The notes under the pieces were generated by a model. It was not told where the DNA came from. It did no database searches and worked only from the letters and a program-made list of their open reading frames with translations. The position numbers were made by a program, and so were the translations under genes. From the NCBI GenBank assembly GCA_021780075.1, contig JAJXZL010000045.1, positions 90,362-154,361 on the forward strand: a DNA stretch of 64,000 nucleotides, in the 5' to 3' direction. Source of the stretch: Acidobacteriota bacterium. GTDB lineage: Bacteria; Acidobacteriota; Terriglobia; Terriglobales; Acidobacteriaceae. Within the stretch, counting starts at the first letter, position 1, and each line of letters begins with the position of its first letter. Below, piece after piece: positions 8,499-17,999 of the stretch.

Positions 8499-11366
8499 TC
8501 AGAAGTTGAGCCTCAGTTCAAATTGAAGCCGTCGGTTATTCCCATACGCCGGCAACGAGGGATCCGTGGCAGAGGACAGCGTATTCGACTGATCAAAGAG
8601 CGGAGAGGTCAGGTTCCCTATCGGCAGCCCCCGATTGTCATGATTCAGTAGATTGCGTACTGTGACACTTGCACTCAGATGCGTACCTGTAGGAGTTTGG
8701 GGGGTATTGAACAACCCGCGATGCAAGATAGCCGCAGGCGCCGTGACATTTTTCTCTCCCCAGTGCAAGGCGAAGGTGCGGCGGACGCGCAGATTCAACT
8801 CAACAAATCCCGGTCCCTGGCCAAAGTTGCGAGGAAGAATCTTCTCGCCTGAAGTTGGCGCAGGATCAAGGAGCCCATACTTCGTGTGCACTACATCTGG
8901 TTGATTCGGATCAAGACTGAGTCCCGGCCGATCATTGAAGATTGAGTCTCCATTGTTGTCGTGCCCCGTGATGATGTTGAAAGGCGCGCCTGAACGCACA
9001 ATGATGTACGGGCTCAGCATCGTTCCCAGAATTCCAGGCATGGTTCCGTTGACTACAGCATAGTGGCGGATATCGGTTGCAGCGCGTGCGTACTCCGCGG
9101 AAAGGTTGCCCCCGGATACAGGAAACATGCCTGCCCCATCGGTATTATCGAGCGCCTTGGTCCATGTGTAATTGCCAAACATGGCAAATCCGTTGCGGTA
9201 CTTGCGCCGGGCGGAGACTGTGATTTGAGTCTCATTCAATATCCCCCCCGAGTTGTATTGGTAGTTGTTTCCCGCAGAAGGGGAGGCCGCAATATTCGAA
9301 GAGTAGAAGAGATGGCGGCCCAGAGTGCTGGCCGCAGTGATAGCCCCAACGGTTGAATAGGGCAGCTTTTGTTCAAGTGTGAATGAGGACTGGATCAAAT
9401 ATGGAGTGCGTAGTGTTGGGGATAGCGTCTGAATAGTCTGAGGAGCACCCTGACCGACGAACGAAGACGCGGGCGGCGGGGTGGGATAGAAATCCGGATT
9501 CCGAACAACGAAACGCTGCTGTGTCATCCCGTTGTACCGCAATGCATTCACATAAAGCTCCGGTGCAAAGCGCTCGAAGAAGATTCCTGAGCCGATGCGG
9601 ATCACGGTTCCGCTGTTCCGGCCCCCTGGCATCCAGGCCAGCGCGAAGCGAGGGCCGACATCCGACCAGCGATGAATTGTGTTCTGGCCTTCCCACCGAA
9701 GCCCGGCGCTCAACGTCAATCTCGGCATGATCTTCCAGTCGTCTTGCAGAAATGTACCGAAATCAAACTGCATGAAGTCGGAGGTGGGGTCTCCGGCGGC
9801 AACGGTAAACTGGGAAGCTCCACCGCCCAAAGCGCGAATGGCTGATGGGGACAAGCCCGTGGCCTGCAACACCAAGGTGCGCCTGTATCGTTCGATGGAG
9901 GATATATCCGTCATCACAGTTGTGCCATTGGAGTTAAGCACCGGCTGATTCACGGAGTCCAGAACCGGGGCGAGACCGCCTGAGAAGACAAATTGGCCAT
10001 TGAAGTTTGCAGGCGACTGATCTTGAAATTGCAGAACCCTCGATTGGCCGCCAAACACGATCGTGTGCGACCCATGAACATGAGAAACATAGTCCTGGAA
10101 CTCATAGAGCGCCTGATGACGGGCAAACTTCCCTCCTGCCGCACCACCTCCAATAAAGGAGTTGAGAACCGTGATTGTGGGTGCCGAGCTGGAAGGAACC
10201 TGTGCCAGATTTTGCGAGAGAAATTGGAAGCGCAGATCATTCACGCTCGATCGACTGACCGTGGTGGTCGCCGAGGCTTGTATATCCATTGATTGCAGAT
10301 TTGACCCATATGCGCCCGTGCCCAGCAGGAAGCCACCTGGTCCAGTCGCGTCTGCTTGATCATGCGTGTATTCAAAGCGAGTTGTGAGAGCCGTGTTTGC
10401 GGTGGCCTGCAAATCAGCGCGGCCGCCAGTGGAGAGATTCTGCGCGGGAACGAGAAGTGTTTGACTAAGCTGAATGGGCTGCATTGCCGGACTGAGCACC
10501 TGCGCGTTGATCACGGCGTTATTGGTTGCAATTCGATCCTGAAAATCAAGAAAATAAGAGAGCTTTTGTGTAGCAGGGCCGCCGATGCTCGCCGTAATCA
10601 GCTGGGCGCGATAGGGAGCCTGGCTGGCTGCGAAGGGGTTGCGCGAATCAAACAGTGCATCGCTGATGCGGTACTCAAGCGAGCCATGGATGGGATTTGT
10701 TCCCGGCTTGGTCAAAATCTCAATTCTGCCCAAGCCAACGTGGTCGAACTGCGCCGAGTACGGATTCTGGTTAATCTTGATCTCGCGAATCGCCGCTTTG
10801 GGAGGAAGTTTCTGGCCAGTGAAGCCGTCGGTATACAACTGAGTTCCGCCGGACGCCGACGGACCAGCCATAGCGAGCAGGTCTTCCATCAGATCATCGG
10901 GATCATCCGGCAGAGATTCCATATCTTCACCGCGCAGAACCATTGCTCCGGCATTCGCCTCCGGATCGGTACTGATTAGCGGCTCATCGTCGGCATTGAC
11001 AACAACATCCGAAGTAACCGCCTCCACCTTCAGCGTGAAGATCAGAAGATCCGCTGTCGGGAGAGTGCGCATGACGCCGCGGCTTTGAGCAAAATTTTCT
11101 GCTGAGGCATACAGGGTGCACCTGGCCCCCTGAGGCAGCGCGAGTGCGTAGCTTCCATCATCAGCGGTTGTGCCGGTAATCACTTCCTGATGGCCGCAAA
11201 CTGCCGTGACGTTTGCGCCATGAATGCCACCGCCATTCTCATCCTGTACGATACCGCGCAAGGTCGCAATGTGCTGCTCCTGTCCCCGCACAGGGATGAG
11301 CACGAAAAGCGGGACCATAAGGATTACGGCCGCTCCGTATACTGAACTGCGTCTTAATCTCTTCAC
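8499..11366 (-). CDS. TonB-dependent receptor, Oar-like, last gene of the glycan operon
   Basis: A 955-residue outer-membrane receptor. I chose the GTG at 11366, whose first bases overlap the TGA of the preceding epimerase gene (GTGA). It gives a compact signal peptide (VKRLRRSSVYGAAVILMVPL, cut near VRGQ). The in-frame ATG at 11408 lies inside the epimerase and has no ribosome site. Residues about 35-115 are a carboxypeptidase-regulatory-like domain (TLRGIVQDENGGGIHGANV). A plug (REIKINQNPYSAQFDHVGLG) and a beta-barrel ending in QFELRLNF follow. Its translational coupling to sugar-nucleotide and glycosyltransferase genes is unusual; it could act in uptake or surface handling of the glycan product, which is inference. 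Confidence 0.9.
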   Translation of the reverse strand: MKRLRRSSVYGAAVILMVPLFVLIPVRGQEQHIATLRGIVQDENGGGIHGANVTAVCGHQEVITGTTADDGSYALALPQGARCTLYASAENFAQSRGVMRTLPTADLLIFTLKVEAVTSDVVVNADDEPLISTDPEANAGAMVLRGEDMESLPDDPDDLMEDLLAMAGPSASGGTQLYTDGFTGQKLPPKAAIREIKINQNPYSAQFDHVGLGRIEILTKPGTNPIHGSLEYRISDALFDSRNPFAASQAPYRAQLITASIGGPATQKLSYFLDFQDRIATNNAVINAQVLSPAMQPIQLSQTLLVPAQNLSTGGRADLQATANTALTTRFEYTHDQADATGPGGFLLGTGAYGSNLQSMDIQASATTTVSRSSVNDLRFQFLSQNLAQVPSSSAPTITVLNSFIGGGAAGGKFARHQALYEFQDYVSHVHGSHTIVFGGQSRVLQFQDQSPANFNGQFVFSGGLAPVLDSVNQPVLNSNGTTVMTDISSIERYRRTLVLQATGLSPSAIRALGGGASQFTVAAGDPTSDFMQFDFGTFLQDDWKIMPRLTLSAGLRWEGQNTIHRWSDVGPRFALAWMPGGRNSGTVIRIGSGIFFERFAPELYVNALRYNGMTQQRFVVRNPDFYPTPPPASSFVGQGAPQTIQTLSPTLRTPYLIQSSFTLEQKLPYSTVGAITAASTLGRHLFYSSNIAASPSAGNNYQYNSGGILNETQITVSARRKYRNGFAMFGNYTWTKALDNTDGAGMFPVSGGNLSAEYARAATDIRHYAVVNGTMPGILGTMLSPYIIVRSGAPFNIITGHDNNGDSIFNDRPGLSLDPNQPDVVHTKYGLLDPAPTSGEKILPRNFGQGPGFVELNLRVRRTFALHWGEKNVTAPAAILHRGLFNTPQTPTGTHLSASVTVRNLLNHDNRGLPIGNLTSPLFDQSNTLSSATDPSLPAYGNNRRLQFELRLNF

Positions 11367-12385
11367 GCGATTCGCTCTGCAAGTTCTTCGTGATAGCTCA
11401 AATACCATTCGGCAAAGCGCTCAATGCCCTCTTCGATTGCTATGCTTGGCCGATAGCCGGTCAGAGAATTCAGATCGTCGATGCATGCGTAGGTTTCCGG
11501 CACATCTCCTGGCTGCATGGGCAGGTACTCGCAGATCGCGCGCCGTCCGAGGCTCTCCTCAAGCACCTCGATGAACCGCATGAGTTCGACAGGGCGGTTG
11601 TTGCCGATGTTGATAACGCGACTGCGAGCATTACTGAGAAACTCACCATTGCTGTGCTCCATCAGCGATGATTTAGGAGGCATCGGAATCAGGCGGGTAA
11701 TGGCTTCCACCACATCATCAACATAGGTAAAATCCCGCCGCATATTGCCGTTGTTGTAGATTTTTATGGGGCGGCGATTCATAATGGCGTCGGCAAACTT
11801 GTAATACGCCATGTCCGGCCGGCCCCAGGGACCGTAGACGGTAAAGAACCTCATTCCCGTAACTGGCATTTCATACAGATGGCTATAGGCATGGGCGATC
11901 AACTCATTCGCCTTCTTCGTAGCGGCATACAGTGAAATCGGATAATCGGTCATATCCGCGGTTTGGAACGGAATCGCAGTATTGGCTCCATAGACAGAGC
12001 TCGACGAGGCATATAAAAAGTGATGAAGCCCGTCAACGTGAGCGCAGGCCTCAATTAGATTGACAAACCCAGAGAGATTGCTTTGAACATAGGCCCCGGG
12101 ATTGTCTATCGAATAGCGAACACCAGCTTGTGCGGCGAGGTGCAGAACACAATCCGGCTGCACACGGTGAACAAACGTGGAGACCGCATGCGCATTGGCC
12201 AGATCGATTGCCTCGAACGAAAAACGAGCGTGCTGCTCCAACTGCGCCAGTCGCGCTTTCTTCAATGACACCGGATAGTAGTCGTTCATATTATCCAGCG
12301 CAAAGACGGAATGCGATTGGTTAAGAAGTGCTTTAGCTGCATGGAAACCGACAAAGCCAGCCGCGCCTGTAACGAGGACCTTCAT
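11363..12385 (-). CDS. NAD-dependent sugar-nucleotide epimerase, UDP-glucuronate 4-epimerase type
   Basis: A 340-residue extended short-chain dehydrogenase. The ATG at 12385 has GGAGG 7 bases upstream and overlaps the stop of the upstream phosphatase gene (ATGA). The N-terminal Rossmann motif is VTGAAGFVGFHAAKALL. The active-site Ser/Tyr/Lys set appears as ASSSSVYGANT and then SLYAATKK. FFTVYGPWGRPDMA is the segment shared by CapI/GAE-type UDP-glucuronate 4-epimerases. It would interconvert UDP-glucuronate and UDP-galacturonate; the UDP-glucose dehydrogenase encoded at 30667 would make its substrate. A GalE-type or other UDP-sugar epimerase remains possible. Its stop overlaps the GTG start of the TonB receptor. 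Confidence 0.88.
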   Translation of the reverse strand: MKVLVTGAAGFVGFHAAKALLNQSHSVFALDNMNDYYPVSLKKARLAQLEQHARFSFEAIDLANAHAVSTFVHRVQPDCVLHLAAQAGVRYSIDNPGAYVQSNLSGFVNLIEACAHVDGLHHFLYASSSSVYGANTAIPFQTADMTDYPISLYAATKKANELIAHAYSHLYEMPVTGMRFFTVYGPWGRPDMAYYKFADAIMNRRPIKIYNNGNMRRDFTYVDDVVEAITRLIPMPPKSSLMEHSNGEFLSNARSRVINIGNNRPVELMRFIEVLEESLGRRAICEYLPMQPGDVPETYACIDDLNSLTGYRPSIAIEEGIERFAEWYLSYHEELAERIA

Positions 12386-13533
12386 GCTATACCTCCGGCT
12401 AGGGTCCACCCAGCCTGACGTGTGTTCACGGCCTGCAACACTGGTTGATGCGCAGGGTCAGGAATATGAATGACGCTCAAGCCCGAGCGCAGTCGCAGGG
12501 ACATCGGATTTTCTGCATCGCTCGACTGCATTAATCGTGCGAGAAGACAAGACAATAGCTCTGCGCGTCCAGTGATCAGGACATTCATGATTTTCTCTGG
12601 ATGTTGTTTCTGTAATTGACCTTCGAATGCTCCACAAAGGCCAGCTTCGGCGCAGGTTTCAATTGTTGCGCGACTTCTATATCGCAACACACGCATTGCC
12701 GTCACAACGCCCTCGGTGCCGGCAGCCAGAACACGATGAATAGGCAAACTCTCCAACAAATGAGCCAGGTCCTCCACTTCTTGGGTGATGTTGGTTCGGG
12801 TGATGTCGCTGGCAATCATCAGTAATCTCACTCCTGTCTTGCCGTCCTTCAGTTTGGGCAATATCTCGCCTGTGTGATGTGTCTCATTCAAGACATCGAG
12901 TCGAATCTGATCAGGCCAATTACTCGCAGTAATGCAGCTAAGACCTCCGTGAGATTGCTGCACACAATAAAAGCGGCTCAGATCCAACCCGAGTGCTGCC
13001 AGCAGCATGATTCGCGCCGGACCACCATGCGTCACCAGCAGGATGGTGCGCCCGGGATGTTGACTAATCAGCTGCGGCATCAGAGCACCTACCCTCTGCC
13101 CCATTCGCTGAATAGGCCATATCTGCGTTCCGTCCGGATCCGAGTGCATAAACGATGCCGGCGCATGACGGAACTGACGAAACGAGTCCGGAAACTGCTG
13201 CCGAACCGCGTCATAGGTGAGCCCTTCCCATCCAGGGAGTTCAATCTCCTGCAACGCAGGCTCAATGCGAAAGTCAGGATTCACTTTGTAACCCGACAGC
13301 TCCTCTCGAACCAGCGCAGAAGTCTGCGTTGCTCGCGCAAGCGGACTGGAGTAGATCGCGTCAATCTTTTCGCCTGCCAGGTGGTGGCCTGCCAACTGGG
13401 CGCTGCGCATGCCATGCTCAGTTAGTACGCTGTCTGCACCGCAGCCCTGAAAGCATTGCGCCTGATTGAGCGTGCTACGTCCATGACGTAGTATCCAGAT
13501 GCGGGTTGGCCGGAAATTGCGTTCAGCCTGCAT
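12382..13533 (-). CDS. Histidine phosphatase with a second, degenerate phosphatase-like half
   Basis: A 383-residue protein. Residues 11-205 are a complete histidine-phosphatase (phosphoglycerate-mutase-like) domain: WILRHGRSTLNQ with phospho-accepting His17, SSPLARATQT, a GWEG acid loop, and the second catalytic His169 in LLVTHGGPARI. Residues about 215-383 again show the order of such a domain (TAMRVLRYRSRATIETC, ITGRAELLSCLLARLM, LRLRSGLSVIHI), but the RHG motif and second His are absent. This half may be a non-catalytic or regulatory copy, or an unrelated fold. The gene overlaps the ABC exporter gene by 11 bases and the epimerase by 4. The substrate is unknown; a phosphosugar or glycan intermediate is plausible from context. 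Confidence 0.85.
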   Translation of the reverse strand: MQAERNFRPTRIWILRHGRSTLNQAQCFQGCGADSVLTEHGMRSAQLAGHHLAGEKIDAIYSSPLARATQTSALVREELSGYKVNPDFRIEPALQEIELPGWEGLTYDAVRQQFPDSFRQFRHAPASFMHSDPDGTQIWPIQRMGQRVGALMPQLISQHPGRTILLVTHGGPARIMLLAALGLDLSRFYCVQQSHGGLSCITASNWPDQIRLDVLNETHHTGEILPKLKDGKTGVRLLMIASDITRTNITQEVEDLAHLLESLPIHRVLAAGTEGVVTAMRVLRYRSRATIETCAEAGLCGAFEGQLQKQHPEKIMNVLITGRAELLSCLLARLMQSSDAENPMSLRLRSGLSVIHIPDPAHQPVLQAVNTRQAGWTLAGGIA

Positions 13534-15391
13534 GTACAGCTACCTCTTCAATTCCGGCGTTCAACTGCTGCAGCCACATTGCAGCGTAGCTGCCTTTCTT
13601 GCTCAGAAGGCTCTCGTGTGTTCCCTGCTCTTCGAGCCTCCCATCGCAAACAAACAGAATTCGATCCGCATCCCTGGCCAGAAGAATGTCGTGCGTGATG
13701 TAGAGAGTCGTACGTCCCTTACTCAACTCTCTAAGTGCGCTTACCACCATGGCCTGATTTTGACTGTCCAACCCAGTTGTGGCTTCGTCCAGTAGCAGGA
13801 TTGTGGAATCGCGCAAATGGGCTCTGGCGATCGCAATGCGCTGGCGCTGTCCGCCTGAGAGTGTCGTACCCCTCTCGCCCACCACCGCGGAATATTGCTG
13901 CGGGAGGCGATGGATGAACTCTGCTGCACGTGCTTTGGACGCTGCGTGTCGAATGGCCTCTTCATCGGCATTCACTGAACCAAAGCCGATGTTCTCGCGG
14001 ATGCTGCCTGTGAATAGGACGCTATCCTGCATCACGACTGCGATCTGAGAGCGCAGGCTGGAGATGGAATAATTTCGGATATCCTGGCCATCAATGTACA
14101 CGGCGCCCTGTTGCGGATCATAGAAGCGCAGCAAGAGCGCGGCGAGCGTTGACTTTCCACTGCCTGAAGGACCGACGATGGCGACTCGTTCGCCGGCCTG
14201 TAGCTCAAATGAGACATTCTGCAGTACAGCATTGCCAGGACGGTAGCCGAAACTGACAGAATCAAAATGGATCTTGCCACAGAAACGGGATGCCTTGATC
14301 GGCTGGACGGAATCTCCGATGACCGGCACTTCAGCAAGAAGCGCCAGCACCCTTGCCCCAGAGGCAAGCGCCTTGGCGATTTGTGTGAGGTACTTCGCTG
14401 TCTGCCGAATGGGCTTGAATGAGTTGCGAAGATAGCTGACGAACACGATGAGATCGCCAGCCGTCAGCTTGCCATCTAAAACAGTGCTTGCGCCCAGCAG
14501 CAAAACCGCCGCCGTAGTAATAGAAGCAAACAAGTCAACGATCCGCTCAAGTCGCGAAGACAGCCTTTGCGCTCGGTTGCCCTCCATTAGGCTGCCTTGG
14601 TTATCTCCAGCAAAGCGGCGCACAAACTCTTCTTCCAGCCCGAAGGCCTGGATTGTCTGAATCGCACCGATCGCTTCGGCCGCAATTGCCGCAATGCCGC
14701 CGTCCCGCTGTCGTTGCTCTCGTGCAACAAGCTGAATGCGCGTGGTAATGCGTGTCACTACGATGTAGAAAGCTGGGAAGACAAAGAGGACGAGTACGCC
14801 TAGTCGCCAATTCATCCACATCATGACGACAACTGTCGTCACAAGTACAAGGCTGTTGGACGCAAATGGGAGAAACGCAGAGACGGTTACATCGCGTAGT
14901 TTATCTATGTCAGCGGTGACAGCCGCAGTGAGGTCCCCGGTCTTGTGACGGCGATGGAAGCCCATATCAAGCGATTGAATATGACGAAAAAGACGCACGC
15001 GAAGCTTTGCCAGCACCCTGGAGGCTGCAACTCCCATCACCACATTGCTCAGGTAGTCGAATATGCCCGCCAGAGCGCTGAACATTACAAGCCCACATAC
15101 CGCGAGCCCAATCAGGAGAAGACGATGCTCTGTTCCTTGCACCGGAATCGAGAGCCCAAACAGGTAGAGAGTCTTGCTCTGTCCGTGGTTGTTACGAAAG
15201 ATGAAGTCATAGATAAACTTGAGCGGCCATGGCTCCAGTACGCGGAAGACCACTGTTGCCAGCACAGCACCAAACGCAGTAGCTAGAAGTCCCCGCTCTG
15301 CCATCACGTCCGTCTGACAGGTGCGCAGCAACTCGCGCATAAGACGAAGCGTTTTCGGCGGCGATATCGGAATGACGGATGGGCGCTTCAT
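13523..15391 (-). CDS. MsbA-type ABC exporter, fused permease and ATPase
   Basis: A 622-residue half-transporter that should dimerise in the inner membrane and flip or export a lipid-linked or other amphipathic substrate. Residues about 30-345 hold the six-helix type-1 exporter domain. The nucleotide-binding domain has Walker A GPSGSGKST (407-415), signature LSGGQ (511-515), Walker B ILLLDEA (531-537) and an H-loop YITHD. AGGAG lies 9 bases before the ATG, and the start overlaps the stop of the GT4 glycosyltransferase (ATGA). In this operon it is likely to export the glycolipid or glycan built by the three glycosyltransferases. Confidence 0.93.
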   Translation of the reverse strand: MKRPSVIPISPPKTLRLMRELLRTCQTDVMAERGLLATAFGAVLATVVFRVLEPWPLKFIYDFIFRNNHGQSKTLYLFGLSIPVQGTEHRLLLIGLAVCGLVMFSALAGIFDYLSNVVMGVAASRVLAKLRVRLFRHIQSLDMGFHRRHKTGDLTAAVTADIDKLRDVTVSAFLPFASNSLVLVTTVVVMMWMNWRLGVLVLFVFPAFYIVVTRITTRIQLVAREQRQRDGGIAAIAAEAIGAIQTIQAFGLEEEFVRRFAGDNQGSLMEGNRAQRLSSRLERIVDLFASITTAAVLLLGASTVLDGKLTAGDLIVFVSYLRNSFKPIRQTAKYLTQIAKALASGARVLALLAEVPVIGDSVQPIKASRFCGKIHFDSVSFGYRPGNAVLQNVSFELQAGERVAIVGPSGSGKSTLAALLLRFYDPQQGAVYIDGQDIRNYSISSLRSQIAVVMQDSVLFTGSIRENIGFGSVNADEEAIRHAASKARAAEFIHRLPQQYSAVVGERGTTLSGGQRQRIAIARAHLRDSTILLLDEATTGLDSQNQAMVVSALRELSKGRTTLYITHDILLARDADRILFVCDGRLEEQGTHESLLSKKGSYAAMWLQQLNAGIEEVAVHAG

Positions 15392-16695
15392 GCGTTGGGC
15401 TCCTGGAAGAGACCCTCTGCCGCTCCTGCTACCTGTTTCCCCATGAGCCCTTTATTCACGGCAGCCATCAGCTGGGTATGAACGCGTTGCGAACTGGCCT
15501 CAAGCGTGAACTTCTCCAGTACGCATCGCCGCGCGTTCGCCGCAATCTTTGCCGCCTGATCTGGGTGTGCAAGAACATACTCAATACATTGCGCGAGCAT
15601 ATCCGGCCTTCGCGATTCAATCAGCCAGCCGGTCTGTCCCTCGACCACCAGTTCCGTAATGCCGCTTACATTTGTTGTCACAACCGGAATGCCGGCCGCC
15701 ATTGCTTCAAACAGCACGTTGGGAATCCCGTCGCGATCTCCGCTATCGGTAACTAGACAGGGCAGCGCAAAGACAGAGGCTTGAGCATATTGGGCAATCA
15801 CTTCAGGCTGAGCGAGCTGCCCAGGCATCTGGATGAAAGGTTCAAGCCGTAGGGCGCCACGTAGTTCTTTCAGCTTATTTTCGAGGGGTCCGTAACCGAC
15901 AAGCACGCACCGGAAATGAACGTTCTTGTCGCGCAGAATGGCACAAGCCCGGATCAGATCTTCGAGGCCTTTCTTTTCGCAGAATCGACCGACACTCAGC
16001 ACCAAGGGAGCGACTTCATCAGCGGTATGTGGAATATCCCTGGCAACTGTTGCAAATCGCGCAGTGTCGATGCCGTGATACGCAAGGTGAATAGACGCTT
16101 CGCTGCCGGCGAGTGAGCGCATATGCCGCTGATTGAAGCCCGTACAAGTCAGCACCGACGTCGCTGCCCCGATGCGTCGGACAAGATCTCTCTCGTTACT
16201 GGTATAGATATCCTTGGCATGAGCCGTAAAGCTGAAAGGGATGTTCGTCAGCCAGTGCGCAATTTCTGCAACTGCAGTCGGAGTATTTGCAAAATGCGCA
16301 TGCAGATGCGTAATGCCGCCCTTCTCAAGCGAATCGGCCAGATAGCCCGCCTGCAGGAACTCCTTGATTCGCGTTTCAGCAGTTCTCCCGAAATATCGTC
16401 CAAGCGCCGCGAAGTAACGCGCGGGGCGCGTCAACACCATTCGCGCGTGGGCCCTTAGAATCCTGAGCGGTTCCAGCCGAGACACTGTTGACAACAAGGC
16501 CGGTATGTATGTGACCGGCGCCTTGACTTGACCGACACCCGGATGAACCGGCTCATCCGCCGGTCGCTTGAGAGAGTAGATATGCAGGTTCCAACCCAGT
16601 TGTTCAAGACCAAGAATTTCATTCAGGATGAAGGTCTCGGAGAGACGTGGATAGGTCTTCACCAGGAATCCAATACGGATGGGGGAAGTTGTCAT
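15388..16695 (-). CDS. Glycosyltransferase family 4 (colanic-acid-type)
   Basis: A 435-residue GT-B glycosyltransferase. The N-terminal half carries the acceptor side (GFLVKTYPRLSETFILNEIL, typical of WcaL/EpsD-like GT4 enzymes; HLHAHFANTPTAVAEIAH). The C-terminal half carries the nucleotide-sugar side with VGRFCEKKGLEDLIRACAIL and the E-x7-E motif in PNVLFEAMAAGIPVVTT. It should add a hexose to a lipid-linked or polysaccharide acceptor at the cytosolic membrane face. It is separated from the upstream glycosyltransferase by 38 bases and overlaps the exporter gene by 4. Donor and acceptor cannot be read from the sequence. Confidence 0.92.
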   Translation of the reverse strand: MTTSPIRIGFLVKTYPRLSETFILNEILGLEQLGWNLHIYSLKRPADEPVHPGVGQVKAPVTYIPALLSTVSRLEPLRILRAHARMVLTRPARYFAALGRYFGRTAETRIKEFLQAGYLADSLEKGGITHLHAHFANTPTAVAEIAHWLTNIPFSFTAHAKDIYTSNERDLVRRIGAATSVLTCTGFNQRHMRSLAGSEASIHLAYHGIDTARFATVARDIPHTADEVAPLVLSVGRFCEKKGLEDLIRACAILRDKNVHFRCVLVGYGPLENKLKELRGALRLEPFIQMPGQLAQPEVIAQYAQASVFALPCLVTDSGDRDGIPNVLFEAMAAGIPVVTTNVSGITELVVEGQTGWLIESRRPDMLAQCIEYVLAHPDQAAKIAANARRCVLEKFTLEASSQRVHTQLMAAVNKGLMGKQVAGAAEGLFQEPNA

Positions 16696-16733
16696 CTGGG
16701 CAATTCCTCGAGGCTTGTTGTTTTATTGGCTGA

Positions 16734-17999
16734 TCAGCAGGCTGCTGCGTCGGAGAGTTCATCTTCGCTACCGTGTATGAGATGCTCCACGCTGAACGGA
16801 TGCGGAGCAGGACGGGCGCGGCGGATTCTGTGGCGGTCTAGGATAGTGGAAATGCGCGGCAATGCTCCCATGTCGAGTTCCCAATTGCTGCCCGCGTTCT
16901 CATGCCGCAGCCCAAGCTGCATGAGAATTGCATCGCTGAGAACATCCGCCTGTAAACCAGTTGGTGAGAGCGTAATGAAGGGCCCATAGCTCGCCATCCG
17001 CTCCATCCGGATTGCCTGCTCCATCACAGGCTGAACGCGCGGCACCACCACTGCGCGTTTATTTAAACTGGCGAGCTCACAAATAGTGTTATAGCCGCCC
17101 ATGGAGACCACAACGTCGGCAGCATGCATATGGCTAAGCATGTCGGGAAGAAACTCAACCACAGAAATGCCCTGAGAGTGCTCGGCAAGGTCAGTCAGCC
17201 TGCTTCTTTCAGCAATCGCTAATTCCGGACCGGTGACCACGACTGTGCGGATGGATTGATCCGAACCGAATCTCTGCGCGGCCTCTATGCTTCGTAACAG
17301 AACGTTGAAGCCGTCTTCTCCACCGCCTGCCGTAACAAGCACGAGTGCCGCATCGTCGCCAACGCCAAGGGCTGCGCGTAGCTTCTTTCTATCTTGTAAA
17401 GAATCCTCCCGCAGCACATATCCGCAATACGTAACCTTGCGGCTGAGAGCGGGGGGGATTCTGTATTCAGCACAGACATCAAATATATGGGGTGATCCAA
17501 GAACAAGAATGTTGTCGTAGTACCAGTGAAGGATGTTGTTATAGCCGCGCTTGGTCCACTCATCGATGGTTGGTTCAGGTGAATCCAGAATGTCGCGAAG
17601 CACAAGGCTCACAGACGTATCCGGCAGCGCGCAGCGAACATGCCGTAGCGCCGGTTCAAGTTCGCCGGCCAGTCCATCCGGCTTCTTGTCAACAAGGAGG
17701 ACGTCGGGCTTGAACGATATGACGGTTGAAAGAAGTAATTCCCGGCGAAGACAGATAATCTCGTCCGTATTCATTGGAAGAAACCGGACACCAAGCTCAC
17801 CGCTCTCGAATCGCTTGAGGCATGGCAGCTTGATGTAATCGATCCCGGAAGCCACCCGGAAACTCTGTAGCATGGGCGAGCCCGACACAATCAATATGGA
17901 CAGGTCCTCGACGGTCTTGTGCAGGTGATTGCAAATCGCAAGCATCCGGCGGATATTGCCGAGTCCGAATGTATCGTGTGAATAGACCATCAAGCGCAT
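16734..17999 (-). CDS. COG4671/MurG-like glycosyltransferase, copy 2
   Basis: A 421-residue GT-B protein of the predicted glycosyltransferase family COG4671, related to MurG/GT28. Visible features are the N-terminal YSHDTFGLGNIRRMLAICN (glycine turn and acceptor loop), central RDILDSPEPTIDEW, and the C-terminal GT28 donor site VTAGGGEDG and VVSMGGYNTICELASLNKRA. It is a paralogue of the next gene upstream (17990-19294), which has the same segment order, so the pair probably arose by tandem duplication. The two reading frames overlap by 10 bases. It probably acts as a cytosolic, membrane-associated sugar transferase in the glycan pathway. Confidence 0.87.
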   Translation of the reverse strand: MRLMVYSHDTFGLGNIRRMLAICNHLHKTVEDLSILIVSGSPMLQSFRVASGIDYIKLPCLKRFESGELGVRFLPMNTDEIICLRRELLLSTVISFKPDVLLVDKKPDGLAGELEPALRHVRCALPDTSVSLVLRDILDSPEPTIDEWTKRGYNNILHWYYDNILVLGSPHIFDVCAEYRIPPALSRKVTYCGYVLREDSLQDRKKLRAALGVGDDAALVLVTAGGGEDGFNVLLRSIEAAQRFGSDQSIRTVVVTGPELAIAERSRLTDLAEHSQGISVVEFLPDMLSHMHAADVVVSMGGYNTICELASLNKRAVVVPRVQPVMEQAIRMERMASYGPFITLSPTGLQADVLSDAILMQLGLRHENAGSNWELDMGALPRISTILDRHRIRRARPAPHPFSVEHLIHGSEDELSDAAAC

